Shown here one piece after another: positions 4,937 through 6,789 of a stretch of 6,789 nucleotides of DNA; position 1 is the stretch's first letter, and the number at the start of each line of letters is the position of its first letter. A program made the position numbers and the translations under genes. Source of the stretch: an uncultured Clostridia bacterium. GTDB lineage: Bacteria > Bacillota > Clostridia > Christensenellales > UBA1242. The stretch is from NCBI GenBank assembly GCA_937907645.1, contig CALCWV010000043.1, positions 1-6,789 on the forward strand. Reading direction: 5' to 3'. The notes under the pieces are model-generated. The model was given only the letters and a program-made list of their open reading frames with translations. It did not search any database and was not told where the DNA came from.

Positions 4937-6789
4937 TGGAACCCACTGTAATCTGTTTCTGCGTCATTGAATTGAGAGAAACCTGTGTAGAAGTCATAGT
5001 TTCTTGAGAAGTCGCCTGATGGCTTTGCAACATCAAATGTGATCTCTAAATATGACATATTTGGATGCTCTCTTGAAATTCTTTCATTGTCAAGTTTTCC
5101 ATATGCGCCATATCTTCCGTTTTCATCTTCTTCATTCTGAACTAATTGATAGTAAAGACGAGCATCTGTTGCTCCTTTGAGAACAAGCTTATTAAGTTTT
5201 GTATGTTCATCTAATTCCTTATATTCACTCTTCTCAACGTCTATTTCGTCACACTCAAATTTTCCAATCTTAACTGGCTCGCCAAATCCGTCAGTCTTGT
5301 CATCAAGCTCAAACATAAGGATTGAGCCCTCCTCTCCAGGATCAAATGAGTTATTGTAGACACGGATTGTCTCTTTGATAACCTTCATTTCTGTTCCCGT
5401 CCACCAGTTGACTGAAACTGTTATGTCGATATATAAATTCTTGTCGTCTAGTATTACTGCTCCGTCCCTTGCAATATACTGGAAGTCAAGCCAAATATCA
5501 GTTATCTTTGTTTCGCCCTTTGGCATAATCACAAAGCTTTGATATTCAAATGAATTAATATATTCGAACTCGTTTGTTTCGTCTTGTGAAACGAAGAATG
5601 ATGTTCCCGGATAATCAATAATTTCTGATGCGATGAAGTTGCTTCCGACATCTGTCGATCCACCTGTTGAGGATCCAATCGTTGTCAACTTTCCGCAATA
5701 GTCAACAATTGCTGTAACTACGTCCCTGTAATAGAGCTGTTGAACTCCATAATTTTGAGCCTCTGTGCCAATAACTTTTTCAAGGATATATTCAGCGATG
5801 TTTTTCTTATCCCTAGTTGTAAGTCCAACATATGATCCGTTTTTCTCGAAAAGTGCTTTGATATCTTCAAATGCAACTTTCGCTGAAGACTTATTGTTTT
5901 CAGGATTTTCAGCATCCACAACCTTTTGATATCCCCTAACTTGGAACTCTCCATTGTTCCATCCAATTTCATTTGGATTCAATCCCAAAACAATGCAATA
6001 GATTGCATATCCAAGGGCATAGGAGAAGTCCTCATTCGTGACTTTTGAGGTGTAGTTGGTTTGACCTAAATCTCTGTAATATTGCCCAATATCATTGAAA
6101 TTCATTTTTTCAGGGTTAATTTTTGTTATGACACGTCCATTGGTTTCCTGTTGAACAGTTTCAGTTGAAGATCCATTCGGACTAAAATCCATGGCATAAA
6201 AATAAGCAGTTAAATCCATGTCGTCATTATAAGAGTAATTAAATGTTTTATAACCATCTCCATTTACAGATTTAAACCAATTCCAACCTTTGTTTAAATC
6301 TGCCGTAACCTCCATGTATGAAGGAAGGGTTGACTTATCAACTCCAGTTGGAAGCTCACTTTCTATTACATACTTTATTGTTCCATTGTCGTCATATCCA
6401 TATTTTGTAACCACGCTTGTTATTTGATATCTTAAAGCATCGTAGAAATATTTAAATTGTTCTTTATCTGGATCTGTATCCTCTTTCATATAACTGGATG
6501 CAAGCGCATTAAGATTTACACTTTTTTCATCTTCGACCAAACTTAAAGCTTTAAAAATATTTTCTGCAGGATATTTATCTTGAGATGAATATCCTTGTAA
6601 AGAACCATAAAGATAGTTGATGTATTTAAAAATATCTTCGCTAAAGACTTTATAATACTCGCTAGTCTCAGAATTAGTATCGTAACTATATGCACTTGGC
6701 CTACGAAGAACTTTTATTCCTTCAAGTTCAATTCCACCGCTGTAATCTTTGAACATATCGTCATATTCTTCTTGCGAAATTTCTCCATT
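4933..6789 (-). CDS. Large unrecognised protein, 5' end outside window
   Basis: At least 618 codons are open to the window edge. The in-frame ATG at 6754-6756 has no ribosome binding site, and the 11 codons before it (NGEISQEEYDD) look like ordinary protein, so the true start is upstream. I do not recognise the family. Counting from that Met: residues 30-355 are mostly helical and rich in Tyr, Asn and acidic residues, with aromatic patches such as KGWNWFKSV (156-164) and YALGYAIYCIVLGLNPNEIG (246-265). Next comes a flexible GSSTGGSTDVGS linker (361-372). Residues 373-600 look beta-rich (FEYQSFVIMPKGETKITDIW, LYIDITVSVNWWTGTE, MSYLEITFDV). No internal membrane span is evident, and only three cysteines occur. 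Composition and the linker suggest an extracytoplasmic or surface protein, but any signal peptide would lie outside the window. It overlaps the rsgA start by ATGA and so is co-translated with rsgA-rpe, where many Firmicutes instead carry a PASTA kinase; no PASTA or kinase motif is present. Confidence 0.85.
   Translation of the reverse strand, partial: NGEISQEEYDDMFKDYSGGIELEGIKVLRRPSAYSYDTNSETSEYYKVFSEDIFKYINYLYGSLQGYSSQDKYPAENIFKALSLVEDEKSVNLNALASSYMKEDTDPDKEQFKYFYDALRYQITSVVTKYGYDDNGTIKYVIESELPTGVDKSTLPSYMEVTADLNKGWNWFKSVNGDGYKTFNYSYNDDMDLTAYFYAMDFSPNGSSTETVQQETNGRVITKINPEKMNFNDIGQYYRDLGQTNYTSKVTNEDFSYALGYAIYCIVLGLNPNEIGWNNGEFQVRGYQKVVDAENPENNKSSAKVAFEDIKALFEKNGSYVGLTTRDKKNIAEYILEKVIGTEAQNYGVQQLYYRDVVTAIVDYCGKLTTIGSSTGGSTDVGSNFIASEIIDYPGTSFFVSQDETNEFEYINSFEYQSFVIMPKGETKITDIWLDFQYIARDGAVILDDKNLYIDITVSVNWWTGTEMKVIKETIRVYNNSFDPGEEGSILMFELDDKTDGFGEPVKIGKFECDEIDVEKSEYKELDEHTKLNKLVLKGATDARLYYQLVQNEEDENGRYGAYGKLDNERISREHPNMSYLEITFDVAKPSGDFSRNYDFYTGFSQFNDAETDYSGFQ

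Noticed and set aside
5718..5972. 84-codon minus-strand frame inside the large unknown gene
   Set aside because: A shifted-frame shadow of the larger open frame without its own start signals; the larger frame is uninterrupted across this region, so there is no sign of a frameshift.
6754..6756. ATG as the true start of the large unknown gene
   Set aside because: No Shine-Dalgarno sequence precedes it and the frame stays open to the window edge with protein-like codons, so the gene is treated as 5'-partial.

Overview
The window looks like part of the chromosome of an endospore-forming, low-GC Firmicute, more likely a clostridial than a bacillar lineage. Four adjacent genes belong to sporulation or germination: a SipL-type SPOCS-LysM protein, SpoIIR, SleB and YpeB. 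SipL is the clostridial counterpart of the SpoVID coat-assembly role. A Veg protein, RsgA and ribulose-phosphate 3-epimerase complete a typical Firmicute core set. Gene starts follow strong AGGAGG-like ribosome binding sites, and the standard genetic code works throughout. I see no phage, insertion sequence, CRISPR array, tRNA or rRNA.

Layout: all genes except veg lie on the minus strand, so the reading order runs from high to low coordinates. From 6789 down to 3426 is a tightly coupled trio: the 3' part of a large unrecognised protein (4933-6789, 5' end outside the window), rsgA (4085-4936) and rpe (3426-4088). Each junction is a 4-base ATGA stop/start overlap. veg (3202-3429) is the only plus-strand gene. 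Its stop overlaps the stop of rpe by 4 bases, and it diverges from sipL across a 115-base gap (3087-3201) that holds a candidate promoter for sipL.

From 3086 down to 1 lies a sporulation/germination cluster: sipL (1569-3086), an 87-base gap, spoIIR (936-1481), sleB (247-939, ATGA overlap with spoIIR) and ypeB (1-237, cut by the window edge, 9 bases after sleB). The sipL-spoIIR gap contains a terminator-like hairpin whose 3' arm is the spoIIR Shine-Dalgarno sequence. A candidate promoter there would start transcription inside the hairpin loop.

How they work together: SipL helps attach the coat around the forespore. SpoIIR is the forespore signal that triggers pro-sigma-E processing in the mother cell. 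SleB is the cortex-lytic enzyme used at germination, and YpeB is its stabilising partner. RsgA (30S ribosome maturation) and Rpe (pentose phosphate pathway) are housekeeping genes often adjacent in Firmicutes. The protein upstream of them is not the PASTA kinase often found there and is the main unknown of the window.
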